This document shows, in pieces, positions 35,401-43,357 of a DNA stretch of 64,000 bases. Source of the stretch: Maritimibacter fusiformis. Its GTDB lineage: Bacteria; Pseudomonadota; Alphaproteobacteria; Rhodobacterales; Rhodobacteraceae. A program made the translations under genes and the position numbers. The stretch lies in NCBI RefSeq assembly GCF_008086115.1, contig NZ_VSIY01000003.1, forward strand, positions 372,001 to 436,000, in the 5' to 3' direction. The notes under the pieces are model-generated. The model saw nothing but the letters and a program-made list of their open reading frames with translations, did no database searches and had not been told where the DNA came from. Each line of letters starts with the position of its first letter. Positions within the stretch are counted from its first letter, which is position 1.

Positions 35401-36101
35401 TAAAGAACGAAGACCTTTCTGATGCTGAATTGAAAGAGTACCTCGCGATACTACCTACCAGTTTCAAAGACTTCCCAGATGATGCAAACTTGGGACGCCG
35501 TCAGATATTGGCAGCGTCGGGCGTGATCGCGCTCAACACCAACAGCTTTAGCACGGCCGCAGAAGATGATAAGATTATAGCGGCCCTGCTCGTTAGGCGG
35601 ATCACCGACTATCTCAAAGACAAGGTTAACTTCGCAGTCGAAGAGCGCATCCTAAAGCTTCTTCTTAGCGCGAACCTGACCGATGCTCAAAAGCTTTCAA
35701 TTATACTTGATCTCAGCAGCTCTAGCGTCGCCGCGGACGCTGAATTGGCAGCCTTGGCAGGTCCGATACTGGATCGATCCGATGTTGTTCTCACTGATTT
35801 CGACTTTAGCTACCTTAGTGCAATTGTCCGTAACACCAGACCCATTGATCGGCAGATTTCTCTTTTGAACAGATGCCATGAGAAAATGAGTGAAGATCAG
35901 GTAAGACAGGTCTTGTCCGAACTACCAAGTCCGTACTCAACAATTGCAGAATATTGGGTGTATCCGAGGATAAAGAACACTGAGCAAAATAGAATCCTTG
36001 CTGATTGGCTGCAAAACCGAGGGATCATATCCTCGTGGAGCATTACATTTTTAGGTGAGATTCGCGTCAACACCTTCAGACGCCCGCGCGAAGGTGCTTA
36101 A
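32460..36101 (+). CDS. Giant membrane-anchored YobI-type P-loop NTPase
   Basis: About 1213 residues from ATG 32460 (AAGG 5 bp upstream; a TTG at 32394 would add 22 residues). Walker A is GPYGSGKSS (near residue 80). Walker B is LVIIEDLDRFDR (near 265), followed by the sensor-like FLYALRDDMF. Two hydrophobic segments (KYVPLMSLLVLLGCFSAWHL, about 155-177, and YATFGIGFAFLWRLLHQLY, about 196-215) interrupt the NTPase core, as in KAP/YobI-type ATPases. The core should therefore face the cytoplasm from the inner membrane. A coiled coil lies around ERRSSESKAEAAKKVQDLR, and the long C-terminus is helical. YobI-type ATPases are recurrent in defence islands but their mechanism is unknown. It is AT-richer than the core genome. 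Confidence 0.78.
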   Translation: MLCSPLPQQVEPEIESVPSSRTFTKLISHFFGRSKEQVDVTSRYVDLAPTSNADPKGIYSTALAFATTNDNVYNIALTGPYGSGKSSIINTFLKRYKGNYLRISLASFLPDSEGKQLAIDPQEIERSILQQMLYGQDADKLPLSRFKRIQRPSKYVPLMSLLVLLGCFSAWHLFQSRSDIVSGEFFTPFELGNWLNYATFGIGFAFLWRLLHQLYVKSLGISVKSISLRDVEMSTDALDKESILNRHLDEIIYFFQSTSYELVIIEDLDRFDRPEIFVTLREINGLINANNGVNQRVRFLYALRDDMFANKDRTKFFEFIVPVIPIINSSNSIDKVLEEGQRLQLEKRLNPRFLREVSRYLDDLRLIKNIFNEYATYIDNLEQDEQGDLDPSKLLAILIYKNIMPDDFELLHQQKGKIATILQRYDECVAVVEADKQAAIQKINEGAAEAEAQHPRNLKELRRIYAMAIADRLNDQCSGVRIRNVSVHVSQLTDHKLFEEILSSENIQQYGPQAGVRSLNLSGVQSDVDTKLSYAERKELIERRSSESKAEAAKKVQDLRDQIVSLRRLRFSDVLQANAATLDGDLAELGENRNLMEYLLFEGFLDDTYYQYISLFHSGRLSPADNNFLKKIRGFKNPDPDFQIDNPAEVIVEMRDEDFQRSYVLNRHLMDHMLENPAKHKARIDHAMKYIADNFANAQDFLESYYTSGKRVHEFVETLSGGWAGFAEAAVETRNAPNHVAVIMKSLPVSSFTAKSGQNSALRDYLSDHLVDVLNTGIDFELGRLKTLGIVVLSLAEIAEHASASKYVVENSLYRVTYDNIHRVMQANVQVQALKALQTQNFSTILSYAPEYLRQHIRGNFQTYLDDVLLPLEDNTEENLDAIRAALNYSDVTDESLTAFITKQDAVFENLDDVPERFFSSLFEHNLVKPKWSNVIHYMGVEEFNGEVLTAFLRDNDNSKPLLAEKYLHNDETIAVSRFILKNEDLSDAELKEYLAILPTSFKDFPDDANLGRRQILAASGVIALNTNSFSTAAEDDKIIAALLVRRITDYLKDKVNFAVEERILKLLLSANLTDAQKLSIILDLSSSSVAADAELAALAGPILDRSDVVLTDFDFSYLSAIVRNTRPIDRQISLLNRCHEKMSEDQVRQVLSELPSPYSTIAEYWVYPRIKNTEQNRILADWLQNRGIISSWSITFLGEIRVNTFRRPREGA

Positions 36102-36137
36102 CGTCCGGTCTTCAGCCGCTTGCTCTCATAGCTCGCA

Positions 36138-36232
36138 CAAGCAGCAAACGTCCGTTTCCCGCCCTCCTTGTCGGTGACCCAATGCATGCTGCACCCTGCA
36201 TGGCGGTCCGCTGTGGGCCGAACACGTTGCTG
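36138..36232. repeat. REP-like unit, copy 2 (degenerate)
   Basis: AAGCAGCAAACGTCCG near 36138 followed by TTTCCCGCCCT matches the arm and flank of the unit at 32137. An imperfect inverse of the arm (ACACGTTGCTG) occurs near 36222-36232, enclosing a smaller ATGCA/TGCAT inverted repeat. It sits between the NTPase stop and the IS66 left end, 15 bp from the insertion. Confidence 0.45.
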
Positions 36233-36331
36233 AACCTGCAAACGGATGTAAGCGTTGTCCTGCCCCCACCTTCCTTTTGAGCGACTGGTCTACGTGTCCC
36301 TGCGTGATGTAGTTTGGCAGGGATATTCTCC

Positions 36332-36727
36332 ATGGAGCGCTCAACGGAGTTTCTCACGGATATTGACGTAGTCGTTGGCCCTCGGGGTCACCGGCGTTGG
36401 CCGGATGCGTTGAAGGCGCGGATCGTGGCGGAGACGCTGGTCGAGGGAGCGACGGTTCGGGGCGTGGCAGCGCGGTATGATCTGCGGCCCAATCATCTGT
36501 CGGAATGGCGGCGGCGGGCGCGGGAGGGGAAGCTGGTTTTGCCGGCGCTGCCAGAGCCGGAGCCTACGTTCGCGCCGATGGTTATCGAAGGGTTAACCGA
36601 CCGTACGGTGGGGGGCGGGGACGCAACGCTTGAGATCATCTGCGGCGAGGTGGTGATCCGGCTGGATGGGGCGACCCCGGCGGAGCGGATTGCCGGGATT
36701 GTCCATGCCCTGAGCGAGGCACCATGA
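36332..36727 (+). CDS. tnpA: IS66 TnpA (Orf1) DNA-binding protein
   Basis: A 131-residue accessory protein of IS66 elements. The N-terminal helix-turn-helix reads WPDALKARIVAETLVEGATV and GVAARYDLRPNHLSEWRR, typical of IS66 Orf1/IS3 OrfA-like recognition domains, with an acidic or variable C-terminus. The stop overlaps the tnpB start (ATGA). ATG 36332 is preferred to an upstream TTG. Confidence 0.88.
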   Translation: MERSTEFLTDIDVVVGPRGHRRWPDALKARIVAETLVEGATVRGVAARYDLRPNHLSEWRRRAREGKLVLPALPEPEPTFAPMVIEGLTDRTVGGGDATLEIICGEVVIRLDGATPAERIAGIVHALSEAP

Positions 36728-37077
36728 TCTTCCCGTCGAGCCGGGTGCGGATCGTCGTGGCGACGAAGCCGGTGGACTTCCGCAAGGGCCATGACGGGCT
36801 GGCGGCGCTGGTGATGAATGAGCTGCGCAAGGAGCCCTTCACCGGGACGGTGTTCGTGTTCCGCGCCAAGCGGGTGGATCGGCTGAAGATGCTCTATTGG
36901 GACGGCACGGGTCTGGTGACGACCTATAAACGTCTGGAGGAGACGACCTTCACCTGGCCCGCGATCCGCGATGGCCTGATGGCGCTGAACCATGCCCAGT
37001 TCGAGGCGCTTTTTGCCGGTCTCGACTGGCGGAAAGTGAAGGCGCTGGCGGCGCGTCCGCCGACTGCGGCAGAGTGA
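36724..37077 (+). CDS. tnpB: IS66 TnpB (Orf2)
   Basis: A 117-residue conserved IS66 Orf2 protein: MIFPSSRVRIVVATKPVDFRKG, then TGTVFVFRAKRVDRLKMLYWDGTG, the family signature. It is required for transposition of IS66 elements; the precise biochemical role is unknown. It is unrelated to the IS200/IS605 TnpB nucleases. Confidence 0.93.
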   Translation: MIFPSSRVRIVVATKPVDFRKGHDGLAALVMNELRKEPFTGTVFVFRAKRVDRLKMLYWDGTGLVTTYKRLEETTFTWPAIRDGLMALNHAQFEALFAGLDWRKVKALAARPPTAAE

Positions 37078-37131
37078 CTCGGAGGGGCGTTTTGGCGCGT
37101 GTTCCCCGCGTGATCTTGATAGATCAGCCGC

Positions 37132-38649
37132 ATGAACGCGGCGGCAAATCTTCCTGATGACATCGAGGCTCTGAAGGCCATCATTCTGGCCCAGCAGGAG
37201 CAGAATGCGCGGCTGGAAGCGCTGGTCGCGGCCTTCCGGCAGGCCATGTTCGGACGCAAATCCGAGAAGATCGACCCAGATCAGTTCGAGCTGGCGCTGG
37301 AGGATATCGAAACCGCGATTGCCCGGGTCGAGGCCGAAGGCGAAGCCAACCCGCTGGTCACGCCGACGCAGACATCGACGCTCCGCAAGGCCAACCGGGG
37401 GGCGCTGCCCAAACAGCTGCCGCGCATTGAGGAGGTGATCGAACCCGAGAGCACGCTTTGCGACTGCGGTTGCGAGCGGCACGTGATCGGCGAGGATACC
37501 AGCGAACGGCTGGATATCGTGCCTGCGCAGTTCCGGGTGATCGTCACCCGCCGTCCGAAGTATGCCTGCCGGTCCTGCGAGGGTGGTATTGTCCAGGCTC
37601 CGGCCCCGGCGCACTTGATCCCGGGCGGCATGCCGACCGAGGCCACGGTGGCGCATGTGATTGTGAGCAAGTACGCCGACCACCTTCCCCTGTATCGACA
37701 GGCGCAGATTTACGCTCGGCAAGGCATCGATCTGGACCGCTCGACGCTGGCCGCCTGGGTGGGTCGGGCGGCGTTCGAGCTCAAACCCGTCTACGATGCG
37801 TTGCTGGCCAACCTGAAGCGGTCGGGCAAACTGTTCATGGACGAGACCAGGGCCCCGGTACTCGACCCGGGGCGGCGTAAGACCAGGACGGGATACTTCT
37901 GGGCGCTGGCCCGCGACGACCGCCCCTGGGGTGGGGACGACCCGCCCGGCGTGGCCTTCACCTATGCGCCGGGACGCTCCGGTCAATATGCCGAGGACAT
38001 CCTGAAAGGCTTCTCCGGCACCCTGCAGGTCGACGGCTACGCGGGCTATGACCGGCTGCTCCGGCGGCCCGCGCAAGATGTCCGGCTGGCCTACTGCTGG
38101 GCGCATGCCCGGCGCAAACTCCACGAGGTCGCCCGGACCGGCACCACGCCGATTGCCGACGAGGGCCTGAAACAGATCGCCCCCCTCTACCGGATCGAGA
38201 AGGATATCCGCGGCCAGAGCCCCGAAGCCCGCCGCTCCGCCAGACAAGCACGTTCAAGGCAGCTCATCGATGACTTCGAGACCTGCTGGCTCACAACCCA
38301 CCGCGCCCGCGTCTCGGCCAAATCCCCGCTCGGCGAGGCCCTCAGATACATCGCCAAGTACTGGGACGGGTTGACCCTGTTCCTCGACGATGGCCACATC
38401 GAAATCGACTCCAACGCTGTCGAACGCACCATCCGCCCCATAGCCCTCAACCGGAAGAACGCCCTCTTCGCAGGTCACGATGCCGGGGCGCAGAATTGGG
38501 CGATCCTGGCCTCGCTGGTCGAAACCTGCAAACTCAACGCCATCGACCCCTATGCCTGGCTGTCCCGCACCCTCACCGCCATCGCGGGCGGCCACAAACA
38601 AGCCCGCATCGACGACCTCATGCCCTGGAATTACGCCCAGACCGTGTGA
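37132..38649 (+). CDS. tnpC: IS66 transposase TnpC
   Basis: A 505-residue DDE transposase. It has an N-terminal leucine-rich coiled coil (DDIEALKAIILAQQEQNARL) and a zinc-ribbon region (CDCGCE with CRSCEGG). The DDE core has FMDETRAPVLDPG, LQVDGYAGYDRLL and the glutamate in NAVERTIRPIALNRKN. The C-terminal IS66_C segment includes CKLNAIDPYAWLSRTL. It is full length with no interruption, so the element is probably active. Confidence 0.94.
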   Translation: MNAAANLPDDIEALKAIILAQQEQNARLEALVAAFRQAMFGRKSEKIDPDQFELALEDIETAIARVEAEGEANPLVTPTQTSTLRKANRGALPKQLPRIEEVIEPESTLCDCGCERHVIGEDTSERLDIVPAQFRVIVTRRPKYACRSCEGGIVQAPAPAHLIPGGMPTEATVAHVIVSKYADHLPLYRQAQIYARQGIDLDRSTLAAWVGRAAFELKPVYDALLANLKRSGKLFMDETRAPVLDPGRRKTRTGYFWALARDDRPWGGDDPPGVAFTYAPGRSGQYAEDILKGFSGTLQVDGYAGYDRLLRRPAQDVRLAYCWAHARRKLHEVARTGTTPIADEGLKQIAPLYRIEKDIRGQSPEARRSARQARSRQLIDDFETCWLTTHRARVSAKSPLGEALRYIAKYWDGLTLFLDDGHIEIDSNAVERTIRPIALNRKNALFAGHDAGAQNWAILASLVETCKLNAIDPYAWLSRTLTAIAGGHKQARIDDLMPWNYAQTV

Positions 38650-38673
38650 TCGGCGCACCGCTTACAAACGGAT

Positions 38674-39110
38674 TCGCCTCGCTGTGGGATGCATGAATGT
38701 CACTGATGGGCTCGAAGCCGTCATCGGGTATCTTGCGTCAGGTTGCGAACACTAGGTGATGCGACAACGCTGGGATTCATCCCCCCACGGACCGAGGCTC
38801 GACACCTACGCCCACGGCGAGGATCCTGTGAACGCTCATTTCAGTATCGACCAGGTCGCGGAGTGAAGTGGCTGCTGACCGCCGCCAAGCACGTCGCGAG
38901 GCTTGACCCGGCATGTTCGATTGGATCGCAAGGGAGACCGGCATGTCGACTCGCACCGTGATGAGCCCCTTCATCCGGACTGTGACGAGCTCCGATTTGA
39001 TCGCCCTCTTTTGTGGATCATTGTAAACCTTCCTTGGCACATTGGTGCCGACGACCAGGAGCGGTCACATCATCAGAGCCACAAATTGACCACAAGTTCC
39101 GAATTCTGTT
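38674..39110. other. Gene-free segment right of IS66
   Basis: 437 bp between the IS66 target duplication and the stop of the ClpP-like gene. Short frames exist on both strands, but none has a ribosome-binding site, a plausible product or a recognisable motif. It probably holds decayed mobile-element sequence; I can name nothing specific. Confidence 0.5.
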
Positions 39111-40229
39111 TTATCCCGTGATGCAGTTATTGGCGGCAAAGATCAGAGCTGTTCGACTTTGAATAAGCCGCGTCCGAACGACGATTGGCTCGTAGGGTTC
39201 CTTGAGATTAATTGCAAAGATCAGCTCGTCTGCTTCTGTGAGAAAAGGAAGCGTGCTGTCTTGACCTAGAGGCACAGTGACCCGCGTGAGCGGTCCGTTT
39301 AGGTCCGTAACATAGAATGGCGCAGATGTTAGCCAGACCGGTCTTGCCCCAATAAATGCTTCGATGATTGCTTCTTTTATAGTTTGGGTGGGGCCATGAA
39401 TGTCCATAGATGGGAACAATTCACCAGGTTTTGTTTCGTCACAGAAAAGACTGACTTCGAGTTCTCTGAAGTGATCATAAACCGGACGTAGAAATGCTCG
39501 ATAGCCGTCGTCGAGAAAATCTACCCGCCAGGCGCTTTGAGCCTGCGGGTACTCCCCCGCCAATATCTTTGTAATACATGGCTCACTTTTTTCAAACCCG
39601 CTCTCACGTTCAAATGGATAGCGGAGAATACCGTAGCAGTCCAAGTCGATTTGTGAGAACCAAAGGATGTCTTCGGGAGGAACGTATGTGACGAATGCAG
39701 CGACGGATCCGTGAGATACCCCATGTTCAACAGCGTGAGTGGCGAGCATTTCATTGCATTCTTGATCCTGAACACCATTGCTTGCGCACGAGTGCTGTCC
39801 AACGCGCCCTCCGGGTTCAACCGTTCGATAGTCGCCAGAAATCAATAAAAGCGATGCGCAGGCAGAGGCGCATGTTGCGAAATCAGGAACCACTGTGTGT
39901 ATAGGAGTCTCTGATCGATCGAACATCTCAGATATGGCCAGACCGCCCAAAACCGAGCCGCCTGGGCTGTCAAGAAGAATAACCTTTGCTCCGTGAGGCA
40001 GAGCGTCAATGCGACCTAGAGCTTCCTCGAGTCGGTCTGCATCTTGCATTTGGATCGGTCCAATCGCCCTAACAACTTGGTGACCTCGCCACATATCAAC
40101 GGTCACCTCCATGGAGGATGATGCAGTCGGGGAAAACAAAGCGAGGCTGACAAGTCCTACTTCAACCAAACGAAGAGTTGGCAAGAAGTAAAGTATCCAT
40201 CTACGGGCCAGTATCGGAATGGGCGCCAT
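39111..40229 (-). CDS. Secreted or membrane-anchored ClpP-like serine protease homologue
   Basis: A 372-residue protein with an N-terminal hydrophobic segment (about residues 8-35, LVEVGLVSLALFSPTASS). It then has a ClpP/crotonase-fold domain similar to the COG3904 group of predicted periplasmic proteins. Oxyanion-loop glycines are in ILLDSPGGSVLGGLA. The nucleophile-type serine lies in ATCASACASLLLISG, and a histidine follows in GGRVGQHSC. The C-terminal 150 residues are unassigned. The cysteine pair flanking the serine would suit an oxidising periplasm. Codons are AT-rich relative to the core genome. The upstream gene on the same strand is 228 bp away, so it may have its own promoter. Confidence 0.65.
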   Translation of the reverse strand: MAPIPILARRWILYFLPTLRLVEVGLVSLALFSPTASSSMEVTVDMWRGHQVVRAIGPIQMQDADRLEEALGRIDALPHGAKVILLDSPGGSVLGGLAISEMFDRSETPIHTVVPDFATCASACASLLLISGDYRTVEPGGRVGQHSCASNGVQDQECNEMLATHAVEHGVSHGSVAAFVTYVPPEDILWFSQIDLDCYGILRYPFERESGFEKSEPCITKILAGEYPQAQSAWRVDFLDDGYRAFLRPVYDHFRELEVSLFCDETKPGELFPSMDIHGPTQTIKEAIIEAFIGARPVWLTSAPFYVTDLNGPLTRVTVPLGQDSTLPFLTEADELIFAINLKEPYEPIVVRTRLIQSRTALIFAANNCITG

Positions 40230-40457
40230 CTATACTTCTTTCTCAGTAGGTGCGCACAACAACTTGCTTAGAGCGGTCATCGGGTTTGTATCTGATGTCA
40301 TCAGGATCTGTCGCGCGTTTGGCATATTTACTTGGCAACGATTTGAGAGCAAGAAGAGTTACTCACTACCATGTCGAAAGGTCGAAACTGATCGGAGCGT
40401 TCGGCTGGGCCAAGGATTGGAAACTGTCATAGTTGTGATTTTTTCAGCTTGAGGCTT

Positions 40458-41132
40458 TCATCCCAGCCTGAAACGCCAGGGTAGCCCTCGTTCTTCGGCA
40501 ATGCGATTGGCTTCATCGACCGGCCCTTCCATTTCGGGAGCGTAGTAGGAACTGCCGGGGTGTTCACCCTCAACAACCGAAATCTGCAACGCGTCGAGGA
40601 TTTCGGGGTCGTAGTTCCAGAACAGCTCGAATGCGAACTGTCGTCCGTCCATCGGGCGCACAATGTCGTTGCTATCACGCTCTTCGAAGTCCGGCTCGCA
40701 TTCAAACCAACGTTGGAGTTGTCGGCTCAGCTCCGTGCGTTTTTGGTCGGGCAGGGCGTCGATGAGTTCAGCGATCATACCCGTTTCGTAATCCTCAAGC
40801 TCGTCGTCCCCGTCGGGCTCCACGGCACGCCAATATATTTCACTTCGCAATTCCTCAATGCGGTCGAGCAGATCGTAGAACCCCTCGCCGAACTGCAGCT
40901 CGTCGGGCGATACATCATAGGCGGTGTAGCGATCGGTATTGGGTTCGTAGTCAGAGAGCACGATCTCACCGGAATCTGGCATCACGTCGAAGATCATCAG
41001 TTCAGCCGGATGCGCACCATCAGTCTTGGTTGTGGCATTGATCTGGGCCTCTGTACCCAAATCTCCTGCGCCCGAAGATTGGCTCTGCGTCGCTTGGTTT
41101 TCGGTGGTTTGTGGGACTGTTTTCTTGGACAT
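40458..41132 (-). CDS. Acidic hypothetical protein downstream of metK
   Basis: A 224-residue protein that I do not recognise. The first 40 residues are Gln/Ser/Thr-rich and probably disordered. The rest is strongly acidic with helical stretches (FGEGFYDLLDRIEELRSEIYW; IAELIDALPDQKRTELSRQL). ATG 41132 is chosen because AAAGGA lies 8 bp upstream; an ATG 21 bp earlier has a poorer site. It is 70 bp downstream of metK on the same strand and is plausibly on the same SAM-controlled transcript. Confidence 0.6.
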   Translation of the reverse strand: MSKKTVPQTTENQATQSQSSGAGDLGTEAQINATTKTDGAHPAELMIFDVMPDSGEIVLSDYEPNTDRYTAYDVSPDELQFGEGFYDLLDRIEELRSEIYWRAVEPDGDDELEDYETGMIAELIDALPDQKRTELSRQLQRWFECEPDFEERDSNDIVRPMDGRQFAFELFWNYDPEILDALQISVVEGEHPGSSYYAPEMEGPVDEANRIAEERGLPWRFRLG

Positions 41133-41202
41133 TTGGCGGTTTCCTTTCGACATGGTGTTCGAGCTTTCTCGGTATCAGCATCTGTTGCGCCCCCAGCGCG
41201 CG

Positions 41203-42357
41203 TCAGCTTGCGAGCGGCGTATCGATTGCGGATGCAAGGAACGGCGCCTCCCATGCCAAGGTCGGGCGCCCAAAATGCCCCCGTGCCGCCGTATCCCGGA
41301 ACACCGGGCGTCGCAGATCGAGGCGCGCGATGAGCGCGCTTGGTCGCAAGGCATCTGCGAGATCGACACCAAGTGAGGCATAGCGCTCAGCCGGACTTGC
41401 ACCGGTCTCGGTTCCGAAGGTCTCGAAGTCAACGGCGACAGGCCGCGCCTGGCCGATCGCATAGGCCAGGCGCAGCTCGCAGACGTCCGCCCATCCACGC
41501 GCCACGACCTCACGCGCAATTTGTCGTGCAGCATAGGCCGCGGAGCGATCTACCTTGGTGGCATCCTTGCCCGAGAACGCCCCACCGCCATGGCGCGCCA
41601 TGCCACCATAGGCATCGACGATAATCTTGCGGCCAGTCAGACCGGCATCGGCCACCGGTCCGCCCATGTGGAAACTGCCAGCCGGGTTGAGATGGATCGC
41701 TGTCTCCGAACTCAGGAGATCGCCCAGAACTGGCGCCAATACCTCACCTCGAAGCAACTCGCGCAAATCGCTGAGGGTCAGGGTCGGCGCGTGCTGGCAG
41801 GACAGGACAACAGTGCTCAGTCCAACCGGTCGCCCATCGGCGTAACGCACCGTCGTCTGTGCCTTGGCATCCGGCCCCAGAACGCTGCTCAGGCCCTCCG
41901 CACGCAAGGTCTGGAGCTTGGCGATGAGAGCCCGCGCGAGAGCCCAGGGCAGCGGGATCAAGCTCTCGGTTTCCCTGGTCGCGTAGCCAAAGCTCAATCC
42001 CTGGTCGCCCGCACCCAGATCATCCCCGTCGACGCCGAACGCGATCTCCGGGGCCTGCTGTGTGAGCGCCTCGACAACGCGGACGCGATCCGGTTGGAGC
42101 CCCCAGGCGCCATCCTCATGCCCGAGATCGCCAAGAACCTCCCGTGCAATTGCGGCGGGCTCGATCTGAGCCATGGTCGTGATCTCGCCCAGAAGGCAGA
42201 TCAGCTCGCCCTTGATCGCCGTCTCCACCGCGACCCTCGCATATGGGTCCTGTGCGAGGCAGGCATCAAGAATGGCGTCGCTGACCTGATCACAAATCTT
42301 GTCTGGATGTCCTGCGGACACAGCCTCGGAGCTGAAAAGCCCGGTCTTGATCGTCAT
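41203..42357 (-). CDS. metK: S-adenosylmethionine synthetase
   Basis: Synthesis of SAM from methionine and ATP. A 384-residue protein of standard length with the family signatures SAGHPDKICDQVSDAILD, GAGDQGLSFGYAT, TGRKIIVDAYGGMARHGGGAF followed by SGKDATKVDRSAAY, and TAARGHFGR at the end. ATG 42357 follows AGAAGGAACG. A pseudoknot matching the SAM-II riboswitch overlaps the region just upstream, so expression should fall when SAM is abundant. The gene lies inside the accessory region between two insertion sequences. It could be an additional copy that keeps SAM available to the methyltransferase encoded nearby, or a relocated housekeeping gene. Confidence 0.95.
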   Translation of the reverse strand: MTIKTGLFSSEAVSAGHPDKICDQVSDAILDACLAQDPYARVAVETAIKGELICLLGEITTMAQIEPAAIAREVLGDLGHEDGAWGLQPDRVRVVEALTQQAPEIAFGVDGDDLGAGDQGLSFGYATRETESLIPLPWALARALIAKLQTLRAEGLSSVLGPDAKAQTTVRYADGRPVGLSTVVLSCQHAPTLTLSDLRELLRGEVLAPVLGDLLSSETAIHLNPAGSFHMGGPVADAGLTGRKIIVDAYGGMARHGGGAFSGKDATKVDRSAAYAARQIAREVVARGWADVCELRLAYAIGQARPVAVDFETFGTETGASPAERYASLGVDLADALRPSALIARLDLRRPVFRDTAARGHFGRPTLAWEAPFLASAIDTPLAS

Positions 42358-42369
42358 GGTCGTTCCTTC

Positions 42370-42428
42370 TCTCTTTAGTGCTTTTGGCAGAACGCCGCGG
42401 TGCACAATCTGAGGGTCAAATACCGCTG
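42370..42428 (-). promoter_or_regulatory. SAM-II-type riboswitch upstream of metK
   Basis: On the minus strand, stem P1 is GCGGU (42426-42422) paired with ACCGC (42401-42397). The loop begins AUUUGACC, the SAM-II consensus box. The 3' part of the loop, UGUGC (42406-42402), can pair with GCAC (42381-42378) in GCACUAAAG, forming the classical H-type pseudoknot. The ribosome-binding site GAAGG follows directly, so SAM binding would block translation start. Placement in front of metK supports it. SAM-V shares the core and is the alternative class. Confidence 0.82.
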
Positions 42429-42429
42429 G

Positions 42430-43276
42430 GTGGTTGATGCTAATCCGCCGGTGCGAAGAACTTGCCGCGCAGGGAGGCTCGGCGCCGCGCATCCGCAACG
42501 ACGGGCCTCCGGCACAGCGGCGCACACAACAGCGGTTCGCCGCGATGCAGGGGCAGGGCATCGTGTGCGGCGACAGTCACTGCAGGACTGACCTGACGAG
42601 GTGCGCTTGGCGCCGGTGGTCCGGGAGCGGGTTCTGGCACGTGTACCTCCTGTTGTTCAAAGGAGGACTGACGTACCTACGACCCTTTGGTTGCCACCAC
42701 TGGCCGCATCCCCTTTTCAGGGAACCACCTTGCCGGGTCACGGCAGGTTGGCGAGGGCGTCAGCCCCACTCAAGATGCTGGGGACAACCTCGATCAATCG
42801 GTCGGTGCCGTCAAGAGCTCATCTCTTGAAGATGGTGACGCCATGCCACGCAGCTATCCTTGTCGATGGGCATCAGATGCTCCTCTCTCCACCTATGCCT
42901 GCAACAATAGGCGCGGTTTGGTGGGAAGGCAGTTCATCCCATTAGGTCAACGGCAATATCTTGATGCATGGGGTAGCTCCTTAGACCTGGCTTAACGGCC
43001 ATATCATCGCACACTATGCGTTCGCGCGCGGCAGGTAGGGATATATGTCGAGGTCCAACTTCGTCGGCCGCTTCTCGACGTGGCAGAGGACGAGGTGCTT
43101 GACGGCATCGCACGCCGTCGGGCCAGCGCACCTGGACCAGACGTACTTCACGGCTTCGGGTATTGGGGAACTCCACTCTCACGCCGCCCGTGGGCAACAT
43201 GAGAAACGTCTCCATAAACCGAATACGCGCTGACTTATTCCCTCTTTTTTCAGAACCCATTTCGGGTTCGACCTTC
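42430..43276. other. Gene-free, decayed sequence between the metK riboswitch and the IS3 element
   Basis: 847 bp with no supportable gene. Short frames on both strands lack ribosome-binding sites. One minus-strand stretch near 43000-43170 (EAVKYVWSRCAGPTACDAV... with later stops) reads like a protein remnant, but I cannot name it. Confidence 0.45.
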
Positions 43277-43357
43277 TGCTCTGCCCCCTGAAAACTGGAT
43301 CGTTTGAGGCTGGAGTTTTCCTCTAAGTTTTCCTGGCTGGGAAAGGAGCGGAATCGC

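Larger units (their letters stand above)
36248..38665 (+). mobile_element. IS66-family insertion sequence, intact, 2418 bp
   Basis: The left end GTAAGCGTTGTCCTG (36248) and right end (inverse GTAAGCGGTGCGCCG, ending 38665) carry the IS66-typical GTAAGCG terminus. An 8-bp direct duplication AAACGGAT flanks it exactly (36240-36247 and 38666-38673). It encodes TnpA, TnpB and TnpC, all uninterrupted. Intact ends, genes and target duplication indicate a recent insertion, close to the REP-like unit. The pre-insertion sequence can be restored by removing the element and one AAACGGAT. Confidence 0.93.

Noticed and set aside
36493..38247. 584-residue minus-strand frame opposite tnpB/tnpC
   Set aside because: Antisense shadow of the IS66 transposase genes; no family features and no ribosome-binding site.
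40219..40452. 77-residue plus-strand frame in the gap between the ClpP-like gene and the acidic hypothetical gene
   Set aside because: It overlaps the ClpP-like start, has no ribosome-binding site and its sequence shows no protein-like pattern.
42600..43270. Possible CRISPR or tandem repeat in the gene-free stretch right of metK
   Set aside because: No regularly spaced direct repeats are present there or anywhere else in the window.
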